Assembly: GCF_026626635.1 (NCBI RefSeq)
Contig: NZ_JAPNKA010000001.1
Location: 1,550,001 to 1,614,000 of the forward strand
From: Archangium lansingense
Lineage (GTDB): Bacteria > Myxococcota > Myxococcia > Myxococcales > Myxococcaceae
DNA length: 64,000 nucleotides
Direction of reading: 5' to 3'
How positions within the stretch are numbered: the stretch's first letter is position 1; every line of letters starts with the position of its first letter. Both the position numbers and the translations under genes were made by a program. Below are positions 55,714-64,000 of the stretch, in pieces. The notes beneath the pieces were generated by a model, which saw only the letters and a list, made by a program, of their open reading frames with translations, was not told where the DNA came from and searched no databases.

Positions 55714-58040
55714 AGCGCTACTTCGTTTTGGGTGGGGTGTGCCTTGTCGCGGGCTTCGCGCTGAACACGTGCGTGCGGAACCTGGTGCTCTACGAGTCCG
55801 CTCCCGCGTATGCGCTGGCGGCTGACAACCGGCTGCAGAAGAAGAGTCTCAAGACGTTTGGCGAGGCGGACGGGGATGAGTTGGAGGAGGCGATGGCGCC
55901 CGCCCCTGCCCAGGTCGCGGGGGGAGTGGTTGGCGGGCTGCTGGGAGGAGGAGGGGAGGGGTTTGGGATGAGGGCCGATGCGCCGGGTGCGCCGCCCCCG
56001 CCCCCACCCCCCGCGCCTCCGGCCGAGGCTGCCTCTACGCCGGGACGGGCCTGGTTCCCCGAGACGTTCCTCTTCGAGCCGCTGGTGGTGACGGATGCGT
56101 CCGGCTCGGCCTCGGTGCCGGTGAAGGTGCCGGACCGGCTGACGAACTGGCGGGTGCTGGCGTTGGCACACTCGCGCTCGGGGGCGCAGGCCGGGGCGGT
56201 GAGCAGCTTCGCGGGCACGCTGCCCACCTACGTGGACCCGGTGCTGCCTCCCTTCCTGCGCGCTGGAGACGTGGTGCGCGTGCCGGTGCAGGTGGTGAAC
56301 ACCACGGGGACGCCGGTGACGCGCCCGCTGAAGGTGGAGGCCCAGGGCGCGGCGGTGGAGGGCGGCTCGCGCACGGTGACGGTGCCGGCGGCGGGCAGCG
56401 TGGTGGAGTACGTGACGGTGCGGGCGGCCCAACCGGGGCCGGTGACGCTGAGGGCCTCGCTGGGGGGAACGGACTCGGTGGTGCGCACCTTCGACGTGTG
56501 GCCCACGGGCCGGCCGGTGGCGCGGACGCACGGAGGCACCCTGGCCGCGCCGCGCACCCTGGAGCTCACGGGCCCCGAGGACGCGGTGGCGGGCAGCGAG
56601 CGGGTGCGGTTGCTCGTCTTCCCAGGGGCGTTGGGGGTGCTGCGTGCGGAGCTGTCCGCCGCGTCCGGGCGCGGGGGCGTGGCCGAGGATGCCTATGCGT
56701 TGCTGCTCGCTGGCCGCGCGCCGGAGCTGCTGAAGTCACTGGGCGGCACGGCGGACGCGGAGTCGTTGAAGCACCTGTCGGCGATTGCCGGGCAGCGGGT
56801 GCTGCGGGCAGGCCGAGCGCCGGACGTGGCCACCGCGGCGTTGCTGGCGGAGGCGGCGTTGGCGCACCCGGACAACCCCGTGCTGGCGCGGCTGGGCGAG
56901 CGTCTGTCCGGACAGGTGGCCACGGCCCAGCGGCCTGATGGGACGTGCCAGGGCGCGGACGGGTGGACGTTGCAGCGGTTGCTGGTGTCCACCGCGGACT
57001 GTGCTCGGGCGGTGCGTGCCGGGGCGGGCTCGGACGCGGGACGCCGCAGGGCCTCGGGCTTTGGCGCGCGTGTGGCGGGCGCCTTCGAGCGTTACGCGTC
57101 CCGGGTGCAGGACGGCTACACGGCGGCGGCGGTGCTGGCCAGCGGAGGCGTGTCCGGCTCGGTGCGGGACACGCTGCGAAAACAGGTGCGAGAGGCCATC
57201 CAGAAGCGGCCGGATGGCTCCGCCTTCCTTCCGGTGGGCCCGGGCGTGGTGCGTTCGGACGGGCTCGTTCCCTCGGAGGCCGAGGCCACCGCGCTCGCGG
57301 TGCTGGCGCTCGTGGACGACAAGGAGGCGCCGCTGGCGGACCTGGGCACCTCGCTGCTGGCGGACTACCGGCCCGAGCGCGGATGGGGTGACGGGCGCGC
57401 CAACCTCGTGGGCCTCCAGGCGGCAATTGCGCTCTTCAAGGAGCCGCTGCCCGCTCAGGTGAGCGTGGTGCTGGAGCGCGACGGCAAGGTGGTGACGGAG
57501 GGCACGTTCGACGCGAAGGCGCTGCGCGAGGTGCTCGCGCTGGAGGGCGCCGCGGCCGGTTCGGCGGGCAAGCACACGTGGACGGTGCGCGCGGAGCCGG
57601 CGGTGCCGGGGCTGGGCTTCTCCCTCACGCTGGGCGCCTACGTGCCGTGGCGCGCGAGCGAGGCGGGCAGCGGGCTGGAGCTTGCCGTGAAGGGCCCGTC
57701 GGAGGTGAAGGTGGGGATGCCGGCGGAGGTGACGGTGCAGGCGGCCTCGCCCGCGGGGATGGCGCTCACGCTGCGCCAGGGACTGCCCGCGGGAGTCCAG
57801 GTGGACCGCGCGAGCCTCGATGCGCTGGTGAACGAGGGGAAGGTGACGTCCTACGAGGTGGAGGATGGGGCGGTGAGCCTCACCCTGCCGCCACGAGGCG
57901 CGGCCGAGCCCTTCAGTGCTCGCTTCCGGGTGGTGCCCACGCTGGCGGGCTCCCTGCAGGCGGGGGCCTCGAGCCTGACGCTGGTGGAGCGGCCGGAGCT
58001 TGTCTTCCACGTGCCCCCGGCCACCTGGGCGGTGCGCTGA
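55710..58040 (+). CDS. alpha-2-macroglobulin-like protein, C-terminal half
   Basis: 776 residues from ATG at 55710. A hydrophobic N-terminus and a Pro/Gly-rich linker (seven prolines in a row) precede W-F-P-E-T-F-L-F-E-P, the macroglobulin entry to the thioester/complement-like half. A helical toroid-like region follows, then the receptor-binding-type end domain. The thioester motif C-x-E-Q is not present, so any protease trapping would be non-covalent. Because it has its own signal, the two halves may be exported separately and associate. Confidence 0.8.
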   Translation: MKRYFVLGGVCLVAGFALNTCVRNLVLYESAPAYALAADNRLQKKSLKTFGEADGDELEEAMAPAPAQVAGGVVGGLLGGGGEGFGMRADAPGAPPPPPPPAPPAEAASTPGRAWFPETFLFEPLVVTDASGSASVPVKVPDRLTNWRVLALAHSRSGAQAGAVSSFAGTLPTYVDPVLPPFLRAGDVVRVPVQVVNTTGTPVTRPLKVEAQGAAVEGGSRTVTVPAAGSVVEYVTVRAAQPGPVTLRASLGGTDSVVRTFDVWPTGRPVARTHGGTLAAPRTLELTGPEDAVAGSERVRLLVFPGALGVLRAELSAASGRGGVAEDAYALLLAGRAPELLKSLGGTADAESLKHLSAIAGQRVLRAGRAPDVATAALLAEAALAHPDNPVLARLGERLSGQVATAQRPDGTCQGADGWTLQRLLVSTADCARAVRAGAGSDAGRRRASGFGARVAGAFERYASRVQDGYTAAAVLASGGVSGSVRDTLRKQVREAIQKRPDGSAFLPVGPGVVRSDGLVPSEAEATALAVLALVDDKEAPLADLGTSLLADYRPERGWGDGRANLVGLQAAIALFKEPLPAQVSVVLERDGKVVTEGTFDAKALREVLALEGAAAGSAGKHTWTVRAEPAVPGLGFSLTLGAYVPWRASEAGSGLELAVKGPSEVKVGMPAEVTVQAASPAGMALTLRQGLPAGVQVDRASLDALVNEGKVTSYEVEDGAVSLTLPPRGAAEPFSARFRVVPTLAGSLQAGASSLTLVERPELVFHVPPATWAVR

Positions 58041-58102
58041 GCCCAGCTCCCTCCAATTCCCTCAACATCCCCCAAACATCCCCCCAACATCCCCCCAACA
58101 TC

Positions 58103-58123
58103 CCCTCTCCCCTCGGGAGAGGG
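58103..58123. terminator. 9-bp stem hairpin after the macroglobulin genes
   Basis: CCCTCTCCC and GGGAGAGGG around CTC, 63 bp past the stop, preceded by four CAACATCCCCC-type short repeats (58065-58100). There is no T-tract; it could end transcription or be an unrelated palindrome. Confidence 0.45.
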
Positions 58124-58303
58124 ACGGGGTGAGGGTATCGAGTACCCCGGGTTGCCACCGTGTCCGTGCCCCCGATTTCACGAGGGCGAAGGCAACCCGC
58201 TCCGTGCTCCCCAGATAATGAGAAGCGCGTTTTAAACACTAAGAACGTGCTGCGGGTTTTTCTCGTTCAAGTCTGGGTCACGAAGCACGGAGGTTGACGG
58301 AAG

Positions 58304-59992
58304 ATGAATCACGGGTGGATGAGGAAGTCGTATGTCTTCGCGCTGGCCCTGCGGGCCGCCGTTTACGCGGGGCCAGCCGAAGCGGTCGCGCCGACGAATG
58401 TGACCAAGGTTTCACGGGTGACGGGAGCCACGCCCGCGGGAGAGAGCCTCCCCAATCCCAATCAAACCCATACGAATTACGAGGTGATGGGCACGGACCT
58501 CGGAATCATGTGGGACAAGGGGGGCGGAGAGATCTTCATCCTGTTTGGCGACACCTTCGGCAATGGCTGGTGTGGCAATGGCGGGTGCGGAGGGGGATGG
58601 CGCAGCAACGTGCTCGCGAGGTCCTCCGACAGGACCCTGACGGACGGCCTGTCCTTCTCCACGATGATCCAGGACTCCTCACGGCACGCCAAGGAGCTCC
58701 TGTACTCGAAGAAGATCAACTTCGATGAGATCACCGTCATCCCGACGGCGGGCGTCACCGTGGGCTCGCGGCATTACATCCACTACATGTCCGTGAACAA
58801 CTGGGGCGATCCGGGCAAGTGGTACACGAACTACGCCGGAATCGCGTACTCGGACGACAACGGGCAGAACTGGATCAAACACCCGAGCGCGAGGTGGCAG
58901 AACACCAGCACCTGGACGAACAACTTCCAGGTGGGGGCCTTCGTGAAGAACGGTGGTTTCGTCTACATGTACGCGACGCCGAATGGCCGCTTCGGGAACG
59001 TGTACCTGGCCCGAGTCCCCGAGAACGCGCTGCTGAACATCAATGACTACCGGTACTGGGATGGCAATGGCTGGTCATCCTCCCAGGCCGTGGCCGTGCC
59101 CGTGACGATGGGGGGCGCGGGCGAGCTTTCAGTGGCCTACAACACCTATTTCGGCCGGTTCCTCATGACCTATCTGAACGAGAACCGTCAGGCGGTGGTG
59201 ATGCGGGACGCCCCGACGCCGGCGGGGCCGTGGAGCGGCGAGAAGGTGCTCGCGAGCGGGACGCAGCATCCTGGTCTCTACAACGCGTTCATCCATCCCT
59301 GGGCCACCAGCGGAACCGACCTGTACTTCGTCATGTCCCAGTGGACGCCCTACAACACCTTCCTGATGAGGGCGACGCTGACGAGCGACACGTTCGGCGA
59401 CAACCTCCTCTCCGAGCCCGGCTTCGAGACACAGGCGGCCACGGCCGTGATGGCGCCCTGGTACGTGCAGGGCAGCGGAGGCATCGACCGCAATCTGGGC
59501 ACCGCGCGGACGGGCCAGGACGCGGGCTACGTGCGCGCCAGCAGCGGCTGGAATGCCCTCAGGCAGAGCGTGGCCGTCCAGCCCTATACCGACTACACGC
59601 TGCGGGGCTGGGTGCGCACCTCCGCCAACAACACGGCGGGCTATTTCGGCGCGAGGGGCGTGAACAACGGCCCCATCGTGGGTGAGACGCCGTTCGGTGC
59701 CTCGACGGGCTACACGCAGCTCACCGTGTCCTTCAACTCAGGGCCTCACTCCGTGCTCGAGGTCTACAGCGGCATGTGGGCGGACAATGGGGACACCTGG
59801 GTACAGCTCGATGACGTCAGCCTCACCCGTGGCACCAACGTTGGCCGGGTACACCCAGGTGACGGTCCAGTTCAACTCCGGCGCGAACCACAGCGTCGAG
59901 CTGTTCGCGGGACTCTGGGCTACCAGCGACACCTGGATGCAGGTGGACGATTTCAGCCTGACCCGGAATTGAGGGGTCGCCCTACTCGATGA
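58304..59992 (+). CDS. secreted DUF4185-like protein with frameshifted end
   Basis: 562 residues with a signal peptide. Residues ~30-350 resemble a DUF4185-type glycosidase-like beta-propeller (I-L-F-G-D-T-F-G-N-G-W, A-Y-S-D-D-N-G-Q-N-W, S-V-A-Y-N-T-Y-F-G-R). A carbohydrate-binding module follows (G-Y-T-Q-L-T-V-S-F, W-V-Q-L-D-D-V-S-L-T-R). After ~59846 the annotated frame is nonsense, but the +1 frame reads G-Y-T-Q-V-T-V-Q-F and W-M-Q-V-D-D-F-S-L-T-R to a stop at 59972. So a second module has lost its first part and shifted frame. Confidence 0.75.
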   Translation: MNHGWMRKSYVFALALRAAVYAGPAEAVAPTNVTKVSRVTGATPAGESLPNPNQTHTNYEVMGTDLGIMWDKGGGEIFILFGDTFGNGWCGNGGCGGGWRSNVLARSSDRTLTDGLSFSTMIQDSSRHAKELLYSKKINFDEITVIPTAGVTVGSRHYIHYMSVNNWGDPGKWYTNYAGIAYSDDNGQNWIKHPSARWQNTSTWTNNFQVGAFVKNGGFVYMYATPNGRFGNVYLARVPENALLNINDYRYWDGNGWSSSQAVAVPVTMGGAGELSVAYNTYFGRFLMTYLNENRQAVVMRDAPTPAGPWSGEKVLASGTQHPGLYNAFIHPWATSGTDLYFVMSQWTPYNTFLMRATLTSDTFGDNLLSEPGFETQAATAVMAPWYVQGSGGIDRNLGTARTGQDAGYVRASSGWNALRQSVAVQPYTDYTLRGWVRTSANNTAGYFGARGVNNGPIVGETPFGASTGYTQLTVSFNSGPHSVLEVYSGMWADNGDTWVQLDDVSLTRGTNVGRVHPGDGPVQLRREPQRRAVRGTLGYQRHLDAGGRFQPDPELRGRPTR

Positions 59993-60278
59993 CGACGGTC
60001 GTCGAGAGGGTGTTGGTGTCGTAGAGGTAGATGGGGGCTTCGCAAGCAGTGAAGCCCTCACAGGCCTCCACGCCCACGTGCGCGATTGCAGTCAGGCTCA
60101 GCACGTAGCGGCCGGGCGGCAGCGCGTCGAGCGTGAAGCGGAGGTGTCCGCCATCTACCCAGGGGAGAGGAGCTCCAGGGGACGGCCCGGCATCGGTGCT
60201 ACTTTCATACCGGTGGAACCCCTTCCCGAACCGGATTTCCGTCCGCTGGGCCGCAAGGCCTATGGCTCGATTCCCCAT
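59982..60278 (-). CDS. possible small protein or gene tail
   Basis: 98 residues. The C-terminal 55 look real: L-R-F-T-L-D-A-L-P-P-G-R-Y-V-L-S-L-T-A-I-A-H-V-G-V, with two cysteines, as in a secreted beta-sandwich. The first ~25 residues overlap the start of the divergent RNA ligase gene, so the true start or completeness is unclear. Confidence 0.4.
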   Translation of the reverse strand: MGNRAIGLAAQRTEIRFGKGFHRYESSTDAGPSPGAPLPWVDGGHLRFTLDALPPGRYVLSLTAIAHVGVEACEGFTACEAPIYLYDTNTLSTTVVIE

Positions 60279-60959
60279 CTCCCGGGCTCACGCACCGGGC
60301 CTGCGGATCGCCACCTGTCCCCCGCGCTGGCGCGCATCTGCACCGAGCGAGTCCGTGACGCGAGAGAGCACATCGTGGTGCTGGAGAAGCTCGATGGCTC
60401 GTGCGTGGCCGCGGCGCGCGTGGGGGACGCGGTGCTTGCCCTGGGCCGCGAGGGTCGTCTGGCGGCCCGGTCTCCCAATGAGTCCCGCCGGCTCTGGGCG
60501 GCCTGGGTCGCCGTGCACACGGAGCGTTTCCTGGCCGTGCTCCAGCCAGGAGAGCGGCTGGTGGGCGAGTGGCTGGCCCTCGCGCACGGCACCCGCTACG
60601 TGCTGCCGCATGAGCCCTTCGTCGCCTTCGACCTGATGCGGGACGGTGAGCGGTTACCGTGGCATTCCGTCACCGAGCGCGTCCGAGCGGGCGGCTTCGT
60701 GACGCCAGGGCTGATCCACGAGGGAGGGCCGCTGGGAATCGAAGCGGCGATGGAGCGGCTCCAGGGGGGTGGCTTCCATGGGGCCATGGAGCCGGTGGAG
60801 GGGGCCGTCTGGCGGGTGGAGCGGCGAGAGGGCTCTGCTGTCAGGGTGGAGTTCCTCGCCAAGTATGTACGGCCGGAGAAGGTGGATGGCAGCCTCCTGC
60901 CGGAGAACACGGGGCGGGCCGCCGTGTGGAACTGGCGCCCCGAGGCGCCGCCGCCGTAG
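60213..60959 (+). CDS. RNA ligase (T4 Rnl2-like superfamily)
   Basis: 248 residues; GTG at 60213 is a likely start, as the frame opens further upstream. Nucleotidyltransferase motifs of ATP-dependent RNA ligases are all seen: motif I E-K-L-D-G (the AMP-binding lysine), F-V-A-F-D-L-M (motif III), E-G-A-V-W-R (motif IV) and L-A-K-Y-V-R-P (motif V). It joins RNA ends through an adenylated enzyme. It is the first gene of a tight three-gene operon with an unknown protein and an AbiEii-like nucleotidyltransferase, so RNA repair or defence is likely. Confidence 0.8.
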   Translation: MEPLPEPDFRPLGRKAYGSIPHLPGSRTGPADRHLSPALARICTERVRDAREHIVVLEKLDGSCVAAARVGDAVLALGREGRLAARSPNESRRLWAAWVAVHTERFLAVLQPGERLVGEWLALAHGTRYVLPHEPFVAFDLMRDGERLPWHSVTERVRAGGFVTPGLIHEGGPLGIEAAMERLQGGGFHGAMEPVEGAVWRVERREGSAVRVEFLAKYVRPEKVDGSLLPENTGRAAVWNWRPEAPPP

Positions 60960-60971
60960 GGAGGTGCCGCC

Positions 60972-61646
60972 GTGGCTCGCGCGATCGTCGTCAACGGGAA
61001 CCCGTCCAAAGCCGAGGGCCAAGGGGGTGCCTTCGAGGCGCACCTCACTGTCTCCGCGCGCTCCGAGGAGGACTTGCGGCGGTTCCGCGCGTTCTGCGAC
61101 GCGGCCTCGGTGAAGTGCATCTTCATCGAGCTGGGTCGAGGCGCGGAGCCCTTCCAGCCCATGACGGCCTCGTACCATCACGGCACGCTCCGCCAGGCGC
61201 TCGAGGAAGTGCAGGCCATGGCTCGCTCCCTGGCGGCGGAGGGCTTCGACGTGACGCGCCTGAAGCTGGAGGCCCTGGGCAAGAACCGGGACATTCCCGA
61301 GGACGACGCGACGGCACGAGCCCAGCCCGCGAACTACTTCGAGTTCCACGTGAAGGTGCTGCTGCCCTCGGGGGACACGGAGGTGGACGCGCTACGGGCC
61401 CGCTGTGAGAAACATGGCGCGCACCTGTCTCGCAACGCGCGGAAGGTGCGGGAGGACGGTGCGTCCGAGCGCTTCGTCACGCTCCGGGTGTATGGTCTGG
61501 GCCGTGCGAACGCGGACGCTCGCTTCACGGCGCTGCTGGAGGACCTGGCGGGAACGGGGCTGACGCTGACGCAGCGGCTGCGGGAGTGGACGGTGTACGA
61601 CTCCAACCACGGGCTGGACCGGGGCTGGCTGGGAGCGGCGACGTGA
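60972..61646 (+). CDS. unknown protein between RNA ligase and NTase
   Basis: 224 residues from a GTG with GGGAGGT upstream, 12 bp after the ligase stop. Two halves seem related: F-E-A-H-L-T-V-S-A...R-F-R-A-F-C and F-E-F-H-V-K-V-L-L...A-L-R-A-R-C, suggesting duplication of a ferredoxin-like unit. Paired H-x-(T/K) strands recall 2H phosphoesterases, which heal RNA ends, but the second motif lacks the usual Thr/Ser, so this is only a thought. Its stop overlaps the start of the NTase gene. Confidence 0.75.
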   Translation: MARAIVVNGNPSKAEGQGGAFEAHLTVSARSEEDLRRFRAFCDAASVKCIFIELGRGAEPFQPMTASYHHGTLRQALEEVQAMARSLAAEGFDVTRLKLEALGKNRDIPEDDATARAQPANYFEFHVKVLLPSGDTEVDALRARCEKHGAHLSRNARKVREDGASERFVTLRVYGLGRANADARFTALLEDLAGTGLTLTQRLREWTVYDSNHGLDRGWLGAAT

Positions 61647-62515
61647 GTGTCCATGAGTTGCCGCTTCGCGCGGGGGCGGCGGTGTTGCGCCGCCTCGCGC
61701 GATCCTCGGAGTTGGAGTCTCTGGTCCTTCGCGGCGGGCTGATGATGCGGCTGTGGAGCGGCCCGGTGCCACGGCCGGTGGAGGACCTGGACTTCCTCGC
61801 TCGGTTCCCTTTCGACGCGGCGGACACCGTGAAGCGGTTGGAGTCTGTCCTCCGTGTTGGGGTGGAGGATGGCTTCTCCTTTGGCGCACTGCGGTCCGAG
61901 GTCATCTGGGCGGAGACGGCGTTTCCAGGCGTGCGTGTCTTCGTGGAGACGCGACTGCCGGGCGTAGATGGGCGCTTCGAACTGCGCATCGACACGGGCT
62001 TCGGAGACCCCATGGACCCGGGGCCCGCGTGGACGGAGTACGAGGTCGGAGAGGCAACCGCGGCGCGGGTGCTCGCGTGCCGGCCGGAGACGCTGCTCGG
62101 CTGGAAGATGCACGGCCTGTTCGAGCGGGGAAAGGGCCGCTTCCGTCCCAAGGACCTCTTCGACGTGTACCTGCTCACCCGGCACGCGCCGCTGGATGCT
62201 GCGTTGCTGCCACGGGCGCTGCGGCTGGCGTTCGAATCGCGCGGGGATTCGTTGGAGCTGATGGAGCGGTTGATGGCGGGTGAGTTCGGCCGGAGCCCAT
62301 GGAGCAACGAGAAGTGGGCGCGCTATCGGAGCAGCCAGCCAGAGGGACGTCCGGAGGCCTTGGCAGAGGTGGTGACCGCGGTCGCCACGGCGCTCCGGCC
62401 CGTTTGGGAGGTTGCCCTCTCCCGCCGCTCTCTCCTCGGCATCAATGCGTCAAGGGCGGACCTTGATGCGTCCTGTCCCGAGACAAACCCCAGGCCACCA
62501 GCGCGACGAGGATGA
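61643..62515 (+). CDS. AbiEii/AbiGii-like nucleotidyltransferase
   Basis: 290 residues from GTG at 61643, overlapping the previous stop (GTGA). Motifs of the AbiEii superfamily: L-R-G-G-L-M-M-R-L-W, then R-P-V-E-D-L-D-F (catalytic acids), and W-K-M-H-G-L-F-E-R-G-K-G-R-F-R-P-K-D-L-F-D-V-Y. In AbiEii, such enzymes act as toxins that modify tRNA. No AbiEi-type antitoxin is next to it; instead it travels with an RNA ligase. The last ~25 residues overlap the convergent 62442 gene. Confidence 0.85.
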   Translation: MSVHELPLRAGAAVLRRLARSSELESLVLRGGLMMRLWSGPVPRPVEDLDFLARFPFDAADTVKRLESVLRVGVEDGFSFGALRSEVIWAETAFPGVRVFVETRLPGVDGRFELRIDTGFGDPMDPGPAWTEYEVGEATAARVLACRPETLLGWKMHGLFERGKGRFRPKDLFDVYLLTRHAPLDAALLPRALRLAFESRGDSLELMERLMAGEFGRSPWSNEKWARYRSSQPEGRPEALAEVVTAVATALRPVWEVALSRRSLLGINASRADLDASCPETNPRPPARRG

Positions 62516-62669
62516 CGGCGAGCACCGCCAGCCAGAGCCAGCCCAGACCCCAGCGGGTGGAGTCGTAGACCTCATAGGGCTCGATGGGCTCACCCGACTG
62601 GGCGAGCGCCAGCGCTGGCGTGAAGAAGAGCGACCACAGGAATACTTGCAGTGTGCGGAGATGGATCAT
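62442..62669 (-). CDS. small membrane protein
   Basis: 75 residues from an ATG with GGGAGG upstream. A signal-like N-terminus ending A-L-A and one C-terminal membrane helix (L-G-W-L-W-L-A-V-L-A-V-I-L-V-A-L-V-A-W). Overlaps the 3' end of the NTase gene by 74 bp on the other strand. Unknown function. Confidence 0.6.
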   Translation of the reverse strand: MIHLRTLQVFLWSLFFTPALALAQSGEPIEPYEVYDSTRWGLGWLWLAVLAVILVALVAWGLSRDRTHQGPPLTH

Positions 62670-62787
62670 GGGCGGCCTCCCGCGGCCTGAGCGCACCGGG
62701 CCGCTCCTTGAACGGTCGTCACCTCCAGGGACCTGGACAAGGCACGGCTCCAGGGCACTCGGGCGAGCGGCGGGAATCCGGGAGCCT

Positions 62788-63555
62788 CTAGAGCGGGGGA
62801 CGGACGTAGGCCCCGTCCTCCCGGGAGTAGTCCTGGATGTAGACGCGATCGGACGCGCCTGTCTCCTTGCCTTTGCGCGGGGGCTTTTTTGTCTCCACTG
62901 GCGTGTCTTGCTTTGGCTCGGGAGCTTCCACGGCGATTGTCTTCATCTCGGCATCGGAGGCACGGGCCCTGTCGATGGCGGCCGCGTCGTAGATGGAGAT
63001 CCACCACCCGCCGAAGCCGTCATTCGCGGTGGGGGGAGTGACCTCGAACGTGAGGCCGGCGCGCTCCAGCTTGTCTTCATCGAGCGACAGGCCGTGGACC
63101 AGCTCTCGGTCGGCGGCTTGCTGGAGAAGTCCGGCCATCAGGTTCCGCAGCTCCTGCTTGGTGCTGGTCTTGCCCGCGTAGATACCGATCTCCACGCCCG
63201 CGGGGTGTTGGGGGTCCCCGTAGATGTTGAGCTCGCCCCGGGACGTCTCGTACGAGAAGTAGGGGACGTACCGGAAGATGCCGACGTCGATGACCTCCGA
63301 TGGAATCTGCTTGAGATCCTTCGCGCCGAACCTTGTCGCGAACGTCTCGATGATCAATCCGGAGTCGATGAGGCGCCCCTCGGTCACGGGTTGCTTGGGC
63401 GCCGGAGCGGACGACAGCGGTGCCGAGGCGGTCTTCAGCGCCGGGGTGGCAGGTTGGACGGGCTGCTCACGGAGCTGCGAACGGCTCGGGTTCGGGCAGC
63501 CCCCGAGCAAGGCCATCGCGAGCAGTCCACTGGCCAGGGCCGGTTTCGGATTCAT
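62788..63555 (-). CDS. lipoprotein of unknown function
   Basis: 255 residues from ATG at 63555 with AAGGGGAAG upstream. Lipobox L-G-G-C; a Pro/Ala linker, then a globular domain (V-I-D-V-G-I-F-R-Y-V-P-Y-F-S-Y-E, V-E-I-G-I-Y-A-G). The tail is Lys/Glu-rich. Unrecognised. Confidence 0.7.
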   Translation of the reverse strand: MNPKPALASGLLAMALLGGCPNPSRSQLREQPVQPATPALKTASAPLSSAPAPKQPVTEGRLIDSGLIIETFATRFGAKDLKQIPSEVIDVGIFRYVPYFSYETSRGELNIYGDPQHPAGVEIGIYAGKTSTKQELRNLMAGLLQQAADRELVHGLSLDEDKLERAGLTFEVTPPTANDGFGGWWISIYDAAAIDRARASDAEMKTIAVEAPEPKQDTPVETKKPPRKGKETGASDRVYIQDYSREDGAYVRPPL

Positions 63556-63669
63556 CTTCCCCTTCGTACGGAACGGAATCATCACGTGCGAGGACTCTAC
63601 CGGATGCCAGCACGGGCTCGGTAGTCGTGCCTGCAGTGGGGGCTCGAAGCACGGGGCGTCACGGCGGGG

Positions 63670-64000
63670 TCAGCTTCCCGGAGAGGGTGGGAAGAGCGAC
63701 GCCGGTGGGGCGAGGACTGCCTCGGGGTAGAAGGGGGAGACTCCATCCAACAGAGGGGCCGGCGCGCCCTGCAGGTGCCGGTCGAAGAAGGCCCGCAGGT
63801 AGTCGCTCAGCACGCGCCACATCCGGCGGCCCTCGATGGTGCCCAGGGCTTGCTTCGCGAACGAGCCCCGCTTCAGCGGGAGCAGACCGCAGTCCGTGAA
63901 GCTCGCATGACCCGCGCCGAGAATCTGGACGCTGTAGCCGGGCAAGGCCCGCGCATACAACCGTTGCCAACCGTCCACCGCGAACTCGCGGTTCGCCTCG
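63670..64000 (-). CDS. alpha/beta hydrolase, C-terminal part (runs off window)
   Basis: Only the last ~110 residues are inside the window. G-A-G-H-A-S-F-T-D carries the catalytic histidine of a PAF-acetylhydrolase/dienelactone-hydrolase-like enzyme, and Y-L-R-A-F-F-D-R-H-L is the usual closing helix. The start lies beyond base 64000. Confidence 0.75.
   Translation of the reverse strand, partial: EANREFAVDGWQRLYARALPGYSVQILGAGHASFTDCGLLPLKRGSFAKQALGTIEGRRMWRVLSDYLRAFFDRHLQGAPAPLLDGVSPFYPEAVLAPPASLFPPSPGS

Overview
The window looks like a chromosomal segment of a large-genome, GC-rich myxobacterium of the Cystobacter/Archangium type (inference). Support comes from a bifunctional geosmin synthase, many secreted lipoproteins, kelch and alpha-2-macroglobulin proteins, a repeat-companion (TIGR02996-like) domain, AgmX/TonB-like modules, and strong GC bias at third codon positions. 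All assignments rest on reading the sequence and on remembered family motifs; no search was run.

Region 1 (1-3.75 kb): a secreted protein with a duplicated domain, then geosmin synthase on the minus strand with a perfect 14-bp inverted repeat upstream. Region 2 (3.9-30.2 kb) is an accessory mosaic. Its main feature is a palindromic repeat, GGTGTCA...TGACACC, 52 nt with conserved flanks. It occurs as nine full copies, one truncated copy and one longer relative, all in the same orientation and all between genes. Successive repeats cut the region into cassette-like blocks: a membrane protein/P-loop NTPase pair; a nuclease-effector/immunity locus (ketosynthase-like protein, AHH nuclease, Imm11-like, Imm49-like, SMI1/KNR4-like); an FGE-like lipoprotein; a Cys-rich secreted protein; single hypothetical genes; a two-gene unit at 20-23 kb; and a protease/lipoprotein block. 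Broken genes and transposase scraps (IS110, IS630, carboxymuconolactone-decarboxylase-like, TPR-protein tail, transporter tail) lie near several repeats. A serine-protease gene at 26.07-27.64 kb is split by a 110-bp miniature element with CTAG duplications; removing the element restores one frame.

Region 3 (30.3-32.9 kb) is a visibly AT-richer two-gene ATPase/HNH cassette resembling the Septu (PtuA/PtuB) anti-phage system. Region 4 (33-47.3 kb) carries a membrane protein with a kinase-like N-terminus preceded by a 346-bp repeated sequence, a monooxygenase-like protein, tandem kelch lipoproteins, a secreted glycosidase-like protein with three discoidin-like domains, a 19-residue peptide gene, a TPR protein, and a possible toxin gene next to a gene with strong internal repeats. 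Region 5 (47.5-52.4 kb) is mostly ordinary metabolism and regulation: thioesterase, AraC/GlxA-like regulator, SnoaL-like protein, Lrp regulator with aminotransferase, and a GNAT. Region 6 (52.6-64 kb) has an alpha-2-macroglobulin-like protein split over two overlapping genes, a frameshifted DUF4185-like protein, and a coupled RNA ligase/unknown protein/AbiEii-like nucleotidyltransferase operon that may be an RNA-repair or defence unit. It ends with lipoproteins and a hydrolase running off the window.
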